Below, piece after piece: positions 46,418 to 57,173 of a stretch of DNA of 64,000 nucleotides; positions within the stretch are counted from its first letter, which is position 1, and the number at the start of each line of letters is the position of its first letter. Made by a program: the position numbers and the translations under genes. The notes beneath the pieces were generated by a model. The model searched no databases and had not been told where the DNA came from. It saw only the letters and a list, made by a program, of their open reading frames with translations. The DNA comes from Cryptomeria japonica. Taxonomy: Eukaryota > Streptophyta > Pinopsida > Cupressales > Cupressaceae. The stretch spans positions 261,826,425 to 261,890,424 of the forward strand of contig NC_081415.1 of assembly GCF_030272615.1 (NCBI RefSeq). Reading direction: 5' to 3'.

Positions 46418-47171
46418 TGTTAAGTTTTGATCAGATTATAATAGGTAGGTAATTTTAAATTTTATTTGAACTTTAATCTCCATTTGATGTCAATTCAAAA
46501 CATATACAATGGAAATCCAATCTGCAGAATGTATATCGAATTCACTGCAAGTGAATATCACAAACTAAATGTGTATATGTCAAAGACTGTTGTATATGTA
46601 TCCACCTTTTATTGCTTATGGTTCTCTATACGAACATTGTATTTATTGCTAGCTCCTGATTATATCTCCGCCTTATCGTATCATGTATATATCGCTGTCT
46701 GCTTATTATATCTCCGCCTTATCATATCCTATATATATTCCTCCAAAAGGAAATGCATTGTATGATATAGGATACCTGAGGTCGTGACTCTACACGTCGG
46801 GACATGATACCTTTGGAGGAAAACCGATACATTAATGTAATCAGTATTTAAACATAATTAGTTATGTGCAATAACACACATCACCGATAATTAGACAATA
46901 CAATGATAATAAAGATCGATAATGTAATATAGATATCGATAGTCGATTATACATTTCGACAACAATCATTTGCTAATGTTTTTCATATTGATTTTATATA
47001 TAGACATTAACTAATATCGATTTTAATATTGTTTAATATATTAGGCATTTAATATCGATTTTCATTAATAGCTGGTATACGTAATTGACTAAGGGCGATA
47101 GGCCACTTAGACAATTACATTGTCTTTGTCGGTCCTAATAGATTCTGACCGTAGCTATTCTATCATCAACA
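46418..47171 (-). repeat. element E 5' LTR
   Basis: 754-bp partner of 42719-43489, lacking 17 bp. Followed by the TTGAC duplication. Confidence 0.94.
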
Positions 47172-47176
47172 TTGAC

Positions 47177-47600
47177 AACTCCATGAAGAACATTCTCTTA
47201 GAGAGATTGTTATTTGGATTAGCGAATGCAAAGGCAACTTTTCAAAGAGTGAGGGATTTATCATTTGGTGATATAGGGGAGATGTGACTGTGGTCTATTT
47301 AGATGATACCATGGTTTTCTCCAAGAAAAGAAGTAATCATCTCAATCATTTGATCATGGTATTTCACTGTTGTAGATTTCATGGAATTTCCCTAATCCTA
47401 AAAAATCTATAATCGTTGTAGTTCAAGGGAAATTATCCAGGCATGTATCATGAGAGGGAACAAAGATTTATCCAGGCAGAGTAGAAGCAATTCAAAACTT
47501 CTCCTTACCCACTAGTAAGACCAAAGTTAATTCTTACTTTGGAAAAATGAGCTTCTTGAGACAGGGAATAATACAAACATGATGAAGAAGGTAATTACCT
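47177..47600 (+). pseudogene. pol: Ty3/gypsy reverse transcriptase fragment
   Basis: Plus-strand frames give LLFGLANAKATFQR (47213-47254), VVYLDDTMVFSKKRSNHLNH (about 47291-47351) and VEAIQNFSLPTSK (about 47483-47521), the central and C-terminal reverse transcriptase blocks of a Ty3/gypsy element, with the catalytic YLDD present. Frame changes and a stop lie between them. It was the insertion target of element E, and it is unrelated in orientation to the integrase remnant at 28312-29307. Confidence 0.78.
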
Positions 47601-47880
47601 TCAAATGGACTAAAATAAGGAAAAAAGGCATTCAGTGGTAAGTTACCGGTCCTAGTACTAGTTCAGGTCCCAGTTCAAGGGTTTGGTTCGCAAGTTTAGT
47701 CAAAAAAGAATTTGGGGTTGGGTTCATCCGTATAAAAACATATAAAAATCAGAAATATATATTTATAGCCTCAAATCAAGAATATAAGACAATATAATAT
47801 TTCCTTCTTTTTTTTTATCGGTGAAAGTGCAAGGATTTTCAGCCTGGCCCTTGTTCTAGGTGAGGCCACAAATGGGGGAC
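47601..47880. other. short gap, nothing recognised
   Basis: AT-rich sequence with no motif; it continues on the far side of B2 at 51419 (GGGGGACCTCCTCCCCGGC once B2 is removed). Confidence 0.4.
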
Positions 47881-47974
47881 CTCCTTGTAATAACCCACCC
47901 TAATTGATCCAACAAAATTTGAGTATATATTTTTTTTTTCCTTTATTATGTTTTATTCAATTGCATACTCTGGG

Positions 47975-48130
47975 CATCCATCCAAATAGGATTGGGCATT
48001 CATCCATTCGAGATGAGCTTCTAACCATACGGATTAGGCAATTGTCCATACGGGACGTAAATTCCATCTATCCAATACGGGATAGGCATCTACCCATACG
48101 GGGTAGGCATCTATCCAAACGGGATAGGAG
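47975..48130 (-). repeat. 21-bp-period hairpin array of B2
   Basis: The reverse-strand counterpart of 34188-34376. Arms include TACCC/GGGTA, TATCC/GGATA and GTCC/GGAC around CGTAT-like loops. Where B1 has a damaged first hairpin (GGATG), B2 keeps GGATA. Confidence 0.85.
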
Positions 48131-49634
48131 ATGCTCTGGCCAGAGACTTAGACTCATCGGGACCATTCGGGTCCTGAGCCACTCACTAAGTACTACATTC
48201 TTCTAACAAGAATGCACCGAGGTCGCCGTCCTTAGGAGTAATAAGAAAATAATACAAGCTTGAATTCTGCCTCGGAATTTGGCTTAAAGCCTCGGGAAGT
48301 CAAGCGAATCCATACGGGATTCCTTCCGAGTATGCATTGAATTAAGTTTGATTATCTTATCTCTCAATTAGGATTCTTACTCAACCAAGCCTAGACCCCA
48401 CCCACGAACGCCTGAGTACGAGGGACAACTCCGTCCCAAGACTGCCTACATACCCGCTTCGGCACGGGATCAAGGCGTAAAGTATGTAGTTCTATTTTCT
48501 AATCTATGGTTTGATGTAAACTGATTTGTGGGTACGCAACCCTTTCTAGGGTCAGTGTCCCAGACAGTTTCTCTGCGGTTGCTACCCACGAAGGTAGCAC
48601 TTAAGCGAAGGCTCAAGATGGCCTATTGCTTGTGGCCTAAACAAAATAACTAGAACCTAATACTTATCATGAGCGTCACCCCATTGCGAATCACCAATAT
48701 CCCTTCGAGATGAATAAATAAATAAATAAGAAAGTAAATTCCACGAGAGCTTTTGACTTGACCATCCCTAAGAGGGGTTTACTATGGTTTATCTCAACGG
48801 ATGTGAAATTCATTAAAAGTTATCTTATTAAATTATCGATCCAAGAGGGATTACCCGCCCCTTGGATTTTTAACTTCCAAATGTCCCTTATTACTCCCCA
48901 ACGATTTATAGGGACGATGCCACAGACGTCGTTAATGCAGCTTTATTAGGCGTTAAGTGCAGTAGTTCAACACGACGGCATTACCCGTAAGCGTGACCCA
49001 GAGGCACCATATATACCGAACGCTGCTAGTTTTGGTTTTCCAACTTCCTTTATTTAGTTTTCTAACTATGAATAACAAAATGAAAGCGTAATTAATTGAA
49101 GTAACTACTTGAAGTGTAATTTGCATAACAAATGAAACTTGCATAATAGTAATTGCATGGAAGATATAATTATCCTATAAATAATTCGCATGCTATGAAC
49201 CATTAACGAAAGCAATTAATCTATGATGAAAGATGACTTAACGAATCCAAAATAACGATTAAATCTAAGTACTTGTAATAAGGTAAGTTAATCTCAATCA
49301 AGTGTCTTAACGATTCTTAATTTTTTTGAAGAATATAGTCTACAATTTTAAAGTTTATTAAGGATAGTTCAATTACAATCTTGCTACACGTTAATCCCAT
49401 TTTCAATTGAAAGTCAATATCCTTAAATTTATACTAAGGAAGAAAAAAAATCATCATTTCCTAATGTCATTATTATCAACTGAAAAAAAATGACTAAATA
49501 GAAATTAACTTAGATTATTGTTTTTTTTTAAAAAAAACCAAATTACAATTTCAAATTTCGAAATACTTAAATAAAAAAAAACTAAATTTTAAACTTAATG
49601 GCAAAAAGGGCTTGCATCGTTTTATAATAATAAA

Positions 49635-49750
49635 GAGGGTTGTGGGGTGGGGACCACGGGTCCCATCACCCCTGCGGCCCTGCATGCGCAGGACCGCAGA
49701 GGTGAGGGAACCCGCGGCCCGTACTCTGCGACGGTTACTACGTAACCGTC
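49635..49750 (-). other. GC-rich island of B2
   Basis: Counterpart of 32455-32640, with CCCTGCGGCCCTGC and GCGCAGGACCGCAG facing repeats and GTACTCTGCGACGGTTACTA downstream. Sequence differs more from B1 here than elsewhere, but the inverted-repeat pattern is kept. Confidence 0.6.
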
Positions 49751-49853
49751 CATGCAATGCACTGTTGCCGACGTCCAATCAGCGAAAACGCCATGCGTTA
49801 CGGGCTCGGGGAAAGATTTGAAGTTCGAAATGCTTTCTCGCTTTTTTTGGTTA

Positions 49854-49856
<3 letters not shown>

Positions 49857-49891
<35 letters not shown>
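49857..49891. repeat. TA microsatellite in B2
   Basis: About 17 TA units at the same relative place as in B1. Confidence 0.9.
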
Positions 49892-49896
<5 letters not shown>

Positions 49897-50119
49897 AGAT
49901 ATATATTTGTTACAGTATTATCATTATCATTTTTATACAGGAGTATTATAACTTTTAAAAATATTTGAAGATTAATAGGTAATTAATAATGTTGCAGGTT
50001 TGTCTCAGGGACAAAATGAAGCAATAACCAGAGGGATTTTTTTCCCATTTCTTTGTTTTCTACAGGGAAATACATTCACAGATAAAGAGAGTTTATTTCT
50101 TTTCTTCATTTCTTTTGTT

Positions 50120-50390
50120 TCCTACACAGGGAAAACTCATTCACAGAGAAAGGAATTCATTTCTTTACACAGGAAAAATTCATTCACAGAGAGAGATATT
50201 CATTTCTTTACACAGGGAAAATTCATTCACAGAGAGAGATATTCATTTCTTTACACAGGGAAAATTCATTCACAGAGAGAGATATTCATTTCTTTACACA
50301 GGGAAAATTCATTCACAGAGAGAGATATTCATTTCTTTACACAGGGAAAATTCATTCACAGAGAGAGGAGATTTATTTATACACACAGGG
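50120..50390 (-). repeat. 43-bp minisatellite in B2
   Basis: About five or six copies of a 43-bp unit built from ACACAGGGAAAATTCATTC and ACAGAGAGAGATATTCATTT. The period is not a multiple of three, so the same array is open in all frames; the open frames across it are artefacts. B1 has only single-copy related sequence (near 31960-32010 reversed), so the array grew after the two copies diverged. Confidence 0.9.
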
Positions 50391-51423
50391 AGATCTAATT
50401 TTTATCAAAATAAACTGAAGATAATGAATCTAATTTCCATTTACTCTGAAACTAATTTCTTATCAGAATTAAAACAATGAATCTTATTTTCAAAAAAAAA
50501 AATGAATTTCATTCTACAAAATCTGAAACAAATTTCTTATCAAAATTTTAAACAATGAATTTTATTCTCTAAAAATCTGAAACTAATTTCTTATCAAAAA
50601 TTTAAACAATGAATTTCATTCTCTACAAAATCTGAAACTAATTTCTTATCAAAAATTTAAACAATGAATCTTATTTAGCAATAAATCTCATTCTTTACAA
50701 AATCTAAAACTAATTTCATATCAAGAATTTAAACACAAATCTAAGACTAATTTCATATCAAGAATTTAAACACAAATCTAAAACCATGACTCTCATTTTC
50801 TACAAAATCTAAAACTAATTCTTTAACAAAACACAAATGAATTTCATACTCATAATTAATCTAATCAAATCTAATCTACCATAAAAATGAGATGCATAAA
50901 CTAAGTTGAAGGAACCTGGATGCTTGAAGATGGTGTAGAGTCTTCCTTGATCCTCCAAATTGAAGAGAAATCTTCCCAACAAAAATCTTAGCTGCCAATG
51001 AAAGTGGACTACAAAGGAGAATTCAACTTGCAGAAATTTCTTATGGAATAGCTAACTTTTCTTTTGAAACTTGTACCTATTTTATAAAAGAAATTTCAAA
51101 TTCCCACTACCTAATTATTAATTGAAAAAAAAGAGATTCTCCCCCAATTTGGCCTCCATGCAAATTGATTAGGCTTAGTGGGAGGAGTTACATGCAAGGA
51201 GGTGGAGAAGCCTCTAGAAGCTTCTTATTCCTCCTACAACATGTGCCTTAATTTGGGTGAGGGAATTTAATTAACAAATTAAAATATATATGCATTTTCC
51301 ATGTGTGTGAGGTTTATTATTTTTATTCCCTTACAATATTCATTCAATAATTCATTCAAAGAATATAAGTAGAGTTTTGTATTTAAATCAAAAAAAGTGG
51401 TAAAGGAGGGTTGTGACACTCCT

Positions 51424-52603
51424 CCCCGGCATTAACACTTGGCCGCCTTCCTTCTCCTCCTTGGCATTAACGCTGGCCGTCCTCCTCCTCTTCACGTTCT
51501 CCGCATTCCTCCTTTGTGCTGTTCTCCTCTTCTTCCTTCTCTCTCCGTCCTCTATGGGGTTTGAACCTTCATAGCACCATTAACAATGCCACTTTTTCAC
51601 CATCACATTGCAGGGTCAACCCCAATATTTCCTATATTTTTCAATGTATAATATAAAATGTTATAAAATAATAATAAAATTAATATTAAAAATTAATTTA
51701 CATAAATTAATCTTTTTAAAATTTTCAATTAACAGTAATATTAATAATTTAATTAAATAAATCTGTATTATTTATAATGCAATTTATTAGCATAAGAAAT
51801 ATTAATTTTCTGGTATTAATGTTATAGATTGAAACTATATTATATTAATATTCTAATTATATTAATGTTACCCTCTACTTCAGCGAGCCTCTCACGTCTG
51901 TTCTAGTCAATTAGTGAAATCTCATTGAACAACCAATTGCATGGCTGGTCTGATTTATACCGCATCTGGGTTTTTTCGCCTTCCAGTTTTCCTTATTAAG
52001 ATGTATGACCAAAATAATCAGAGATGTCCAGAATTTATAGAGCAAAAACATTAGGTTTGGCATAGGGCACATGATTTTTCTATTGGATTCTTCATATGTT
52101 CACGCAAATTCATTCAAGACAAATCCACAGCTGTTCAACTTCAAACTTCATAGTTCATACACATCTGAACAAAACCTTTGACAATTCAGCTCTAAATCTG
52201 GATGGGGTATGAACTGGACTCAGAATTGAGCATAGTAGGGACAAACCGGTAACATAGATTCAATGATAAAAGAAGTAAGCAATGGGGAACCAGAATTAGT
52301 TGCCTAGATTATTCTAAGGAATTTGTCACACATTCTTATGCTTCAAAATTCACTATGTCAATTATTCTAACCCAAAAGAATCATAAAGGGATAGAATCAC
52401 CCATTGCTTTCATAAGATTTGGATTCAAAGATCAAGATATACACAATTGGATTGAAGAAGCATTCCTATGCATTAGTACATGCTAATAAGAGTTTCCACT
52501 TTTACATAATTCATTCTCACTCTAAATTTATGGTCCCAGATCCAGTAGTAAAGACTATTCTAACTCAACAAGAGGTAGGTACTAAGTACTAAAAGACGCA
52601 ATT
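51424..52603. other. gap between B2 and element F, nothing coding recognised
   Basis: Starts with a pyrimidine-rich stretch (CTCC/CTTC runs, 51424-51550), then AT-rich DNA. No motif, repeat or element end was recognised. Confidence 0.4.
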
Positions 52604-52608
52604 GGGTT

Positions 52609-53087
52609 TGTTAATTTTTGTAACATCGGTCGTGCTATTTCATGATTCTGATGTATTAATTTGATTGCATGTTAACATATATACTAATAGATTAACTATT
52701 AGTATATACGTTAACAAATGATGAATAAATCAAAATTAAATTATTGCATTTAACCAACGGTTACACCGTTACATGTTATCGAGTTGTAAGCGATTCTTAA
52801 CAAATCGCACTCCTTCCGATCGGGTAAGTAAATAATGCTAGTTAACGTGTTGTGGTGAGAGGTATGTAGGGAAGAGATGTGTCTTCCAACGTGGGAAGAC
52901 ATATCTCTTCACTACGTAACCCCTCATCCACTTACATAACATGCATACATTGAGGAGGATCAACACACCGAAATCGATAAGTGTGGTGCATCCTTCAAAT
53001 CACACTATAGCAGATAAAATACAACTCACAGGTCATATCTCCATCTCTCCTATCTTCTTGATCACAGAATTTTCAAAGAACTTAACA
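52609..53087 (+). repeat. element F 5' LTR (479 bp)
   Basis: Contains an inverted repeat at 52864-52917 (GAAGAGATGTGTCTTCC facing GGAAGACATATCTCTTC, one mismatch, centre AACGTG) upstream of ACTTACATAACATGC, which in the right LTR reads ACTTATATAACATGC and is probably the TATA box. Confidence 0.95.
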
Positions 53088-53099
53088 TGGTATCAGAGC
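53088..53099 (+). other. element F primer-binding site
   Basis: TGGTATCAGAGC, the standard copia tRNA-iMet site, directly after the LTR. Confidence 0.95.
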
Positions 53100-53185
53100 G
53101 AAGTTAAGGAAGATCGTATTAAAATTTTGTAACGATCTCATAGACTTTCACCCAGCTCTTACTAGATCACATTCTTATAATCCTA

Positions 53186-56100
53186 ATGGCAACCGGAGTT
53201 AGGTTTGAAGATTGATTAGATGGAGCATCAAATTTTGTATCTTGGAAATTCAGGATCATGCTTGTTTTGAAAGAAAATAAAATTGACTCCCATGTCAAAA
53301 GTGAAATTCTTGAACCCTCTGATGATACAGAGAAAATTCAGTGGAGCAAGGACAGTGAGAAGGCTCTTAAGATAATTGTGGATTCAGTGAGAGACCACAT
53401 TGTGCCAATTATTTCTAAATATGAGACGGCCTTTCAAATGTTTAAAGCATTAGCTGACATTTATGAAATCAACAACACTAGCAAGGCTCTCACCCTAAAG
53501 AATCAACTACACCATATAAAGATGAATAAAGGAGAAACAGTTACATCCTATTTCTTGAGGATCATTGAGCTTAGGGATCAACTATCCAGTGTTGGACATC
53601 TAGTAGACAACAAAGAACTTGCTATGATGGCCCTAACTGGACTTCCTACCTCATGGGAATCGTTCATTCAAGGAATCAGTGCTCGTTCTAAATTTCCTAA
53701 GTTTGATAGATTGAAAATCGATTGTATTCAAGAGGAATCTCGGCTTGTCACAAGAGGAATAAAACACAACAATGGTAATGAAGACATTCAAGTTCTAAAC
53801 TCTAATTCCCACAAGAAAGGAAAGAAGAACTTTAACGAGAAGCTAGTCTTCTACTCAGCCCTCTCTAGTCAAGTCACCTCCAATTCCAACGCATGGGTGA
53901 TTGACAACGGAGCATCTCGACACATCATTGGATTTCGTGAGCACCTAGATGCACTTGTGGAAAATTCAAATGAAGAAGTGACAATTGGTGATGACTCAAA
54001 TTATCCAAGTATGGGAATAGGAACCTGCAATATCAACCCAAAGTCAGGCATATCCCTACAGCTGACTGTAGTTCTATTTGTACCTGGTATAAAGAGAAAC
54101 CTTGTCTCAGTTTCTGCACTTGAAGATAAGGGTTATAGATTAACCTTTATGGAAGAAAAGGTACTTGTTTGGCCAAAGAACTCCACCGTCAAGAAAGCAC
54201 ACACCATTGGAGTAAGACAAGGGAGCCTCTACAGACTTTGCACCACTCCACCTCTAGCCTTGATTCATGAGACTCCAAATTTGAATGAACTTTGGCACAG
54301 AAGATTAGGGAACCTTCATTTCCATGCCCTACCTAAGATAGAGAAGACGGTGATTGGCTTACCCAAGCAAAGTCAAAATTTTGAAGGAGCCTGCAAAGGG
54401 TGTGCCTTGGGAAAAAATACTAAAGGGTCTTTTAATTCTAGCAACAGTAAATCCAAAAATGTATTAGAATTAGTTCATTCTGATTTATGTGGACCCATGT
54501 CTGTACCCTCCTTAGGGGGATTTTTATATTATATAATATTTGTAGATGATTATTCTAGGAAGAACTGGATATATTTTCTGAGGTACAAAGAGTCTGAAGA
54601 AATCCTTTCTAAATTTAAGGAATTCAAAGCTCTTGCAGAAAATATGACAGGTAAGAAAATCATAACCTTAAGAATAGACAATGGGGGGGAATACACTTCT
54701 GATATATTTAAAGATTATTGTATAAATGCTAGGATTAAGAGGGAGTTAACTGTACCTTATAACCCACAACAAAATGGGGTAGCTGAAAGAAAGAATAGGA
54801 CTATAGTAGAAGCTGCTAGGGCTATGTTGTTTGACCAAAATATAGAAACTTCATTTTGGGCTGAAGCATCTAGGACAGCTGTGTACATTCAAAATAGATG
54901 TCCTCATTCTCTTCTTGATAATAAAACCCCTAAAGAAGCCTTTACTAGTAACAAACCTGACATAAGTCATCTCTGGATCTTTGGGTGTCCAATCTATATT
55001 CATGTCCCCAAAGAAAAGAGATCAAAATTAGAACCTTTTGGAAAGAAAGGAGTATTTGTTGGGTACAGTGAAACCTCTAAAGCTTACAGAGTATACATAC
55101 CTGGTCAAAGGCAAATTGAACTAAGCAGAGATGTCATCTTTGAGGAAGACATAGCATTCAAGAGGTCCAAAAGCTCTAAAGAATTAGAACACCAAGATCC
55201 TCTTACAAGCTTGGATGAGGATTCCACCCCTGAGATTCAGAGGGAGACCCCTGAAAACGTTGAGCATGAAGTTCAAGGCTTACCTTTAGAAGAACATTAT
55301 CCCGAAACTAGGAAGAGACCACTTTGGGCTAAAAAGATTCTTCAAGAAGCTGAAAATTATGCTGCTCCAAAGGGGACCTTCAAAGAAAGTAATAGACCTA
55401 ACCTATTTTCCAGTTATACTACCTTGATGAGTGAGATCATTGATGCGGAACTTTCTTGTGTTGGAGATGCGCTCAAGCATCAAGTTTGGAAAGATGCTAT
55501 GTCAGAAGAGTATCAGCCAATTCTGAAAAATGATGTTTGGGATATTGTGCCTAGGCCTAAAGGCAATCTGTGGTATCTTCTAAACGGCTCTTCAAAATCA
55601 AACATGCAATAGATGGTAGCATTGGGAAGCACAAAGCAAGGTTTGTTGCCAAAGGTTTCTCACATAAAAAAGGTATTGACTATGAAGAGACATTTGCTTC
55701 TGTTGCCAGATACACTTCTGTCCGAGCAGTTTTGGCTATTGCAGCATCTGAAGGATGGAAAGTCCATCAAATGGATGTCAAGACTTCTTTTCTAAATGGT
55801 AAGATTGAAGTAGTTTATTTGGAGCAACCTGAAGGTTTTGTGATTCATACGACTGAATCACATGTCTACAGATTAAAGAAAGCTCTATATGGACTGAAAC
55901 AGGCCCCAAGAGCATGGTATGAAAGAATTGATCGCTATCTCTTGGAATTAGGGTTTTCTAAGAATGAAGCAGATCCAAATCTCTACTACAAGGTAATCAA
56001 TGGTGAATTATTAATTCTTATTCTTTATGTTGATGATCTACTAATCAAAGGAGAGGATAATTGTATTTCTCGATGTAAGAAAGAATTAGCCTCTGAGTTT

Positions 56101-56976
56101 GATATGAAAGATTTAGGAATTCTTCACTACTTCCTTGGATTGGAAGTTTGGCAGCAGGCAGATGGTATAATCCTTAATCAAGGAAAATACACCATTGATA
56201 TACTCAAGAGATTTAGAATGATGGATTGCAGATCCATGACCACACCTATGGAGACAAATCTACACAAGCTAAAGGAAACAGCTCCAGAATCAGAGTTTGC
56301 AGATCCTACACTCTATAGACAAATTATTGAATCTCTAATGTATTTGGTAAACACAAGACCTAATATATGTTATGCTGTTAATGCACTAAGTCAGTTCATG
56401 TGTGAACCTAGGGAAATAGATCTTGTTGCTGCAAAGCATATTCTGAGATATCTTTGAGGAACTATTGGTTTTGGTCTGAAATATAAACATGTAGACCTTG
56501 ACCTACATGGATTCACTAATTCTGATTGGGTTGGAAGCATAGTTGACAAGAAGAGCACATCCAGATGTTGCTTCAGTTTAGGATCAAGAATCATCTCATG
56601 GATATGTAGAAAACAGTCTTCAGTTGCTCAGAGTTCTACAGAAGTTGAATACATTGCAGCCTCCATGGGAGCAAGAGAAGTTGTATGGCTCCGGAAATTG
56701 CTTGTAGGATTGTTTGGTCAGCCCTTAAACCCTACTGTCATCTATTGTGACAATTAGAGTTGCATCAAGCTTTCAATGAATCCAGTATTTCAAGACAGGT
56801 CTAAACACATTGAGATTCCTTATCACTATGTTCGAGATATGGTGGAAAGGAATGTGATCCGACTAAATTATATTAGTATGGGTGATCAGATTGCAGACAT
56901 TCTTACCAAGCCTCTCTCCAGGATCAAGACTGAACACTTTAGAGATAAACTTGGTATGGTTGAAAATGTTATTTAA
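53186..56976 (+). pseudogene. gag-pol: element F gag-pol
   Basis: Starts ATG at 53186 (MATGVRFED, then TGA at 53213-53215 where relatives have Arg). A long open stretch follows to 55612: gag capsid, then KKGKKNFNEKLVFYSALSSQ directly into the protease, so the CCHC zinc knuckle is missing through an in-frame deletion. The protease active site reads DNGASRH where relatives have DSGASRH. HHCC zinc region, integrase core (FVDDYSRKNWIYF; IDNGGEYTSD; NPQQNGVAERKNR) are kept. A frameshift near 55565-55585 moves reverse transcriptase (LYVDDLLIKGED near 56025-56060) to another frame; stops at 56455 (Arg site) and 56756 (Gln site) break RNase H; ends GMVENVI at 56976. Confidence 0.93.
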
Positions 56977-57091
56977 TTTTGAGATAGAGTCTCATTTGTT
57001 CTGATATACTAATATATTTAAAGATGTTTAATGTTTAAACTCTTTTATTTGTCATGTGTGTGACTCCATGACTTCATGGACCTTCTGTGAA

Positions 57092-57173
57092 CATTATTGA
57101 AGGATGACGACTTTTCAATAATGAACACTTGTTTCAAATTGATATTGTAAGGTGATGATTTTACAATTATCAA
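57092..57173 (+). other. element F paired hairpins after pol
   Basis: First hairpin 57092-57123: perfect 10-bp arms CATTATTGAA / TTCAATAATG plus two G-U pairs, loop ATGACGAC. Second hairpin 57139-57173: TTGATATTGTAA / TTACAATTATCAA with one bulged base, loop GTGATGAT. They begin about 115 bp after the pol stop. Element G shares the linker text AATGAACACTTGT but has entirely different, still complementary, stems. Confidence 0.8.

Larger units (their letters stand above)
42719..47171 (-). mobile_element. copia element E, internally deleted
   Basis: LTRs of 771 bp (42719-43489) and 754 bp (46418-47171; 17-bp deletion in the run near 46847) start TGTTAAGTTTTGATC and end TATCATCAACA, flanked by an exact TTGAC duplication (42714-42718, 47172-47176). 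The inside is only about 2.9 kb. Gag and the zinc knuckle remain; protease and integrase are missing and reverse transcriptase is joined to the end of RNase H. It carries a 42-bp tandem array before the polypurine tract. Coding sense is minus. Confidence 0.95.
47886..51418 (-). mobile_element. solo LTR B2 (3533 bp), inverted relative to B1
   Basis: Plus-strand text begins TGTAATAACCCACCC and ends GGAGGGTTGTGACA, the reverse of B1, with an exact CTCCT duplication (47881-47885, 51419-51423). It matches B1 along its length: hairpin array, the TATGTAGGCAGTC-type block (about 48440-48460 reversed), TA run, GC island and terminal region. It differs in a 43-bp minisatellite expansion (50120-50390) that B1 lacks. 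No coding domain. Confidence 0.93.

Noticed and set aside
50000-50480. Two overlapping proteins with repeated HSQREIF / FTERDIHFF peptides
   Set aside because: A 43-bp minisatellite read in successive frames; open in several frames because the unit lacks stops.
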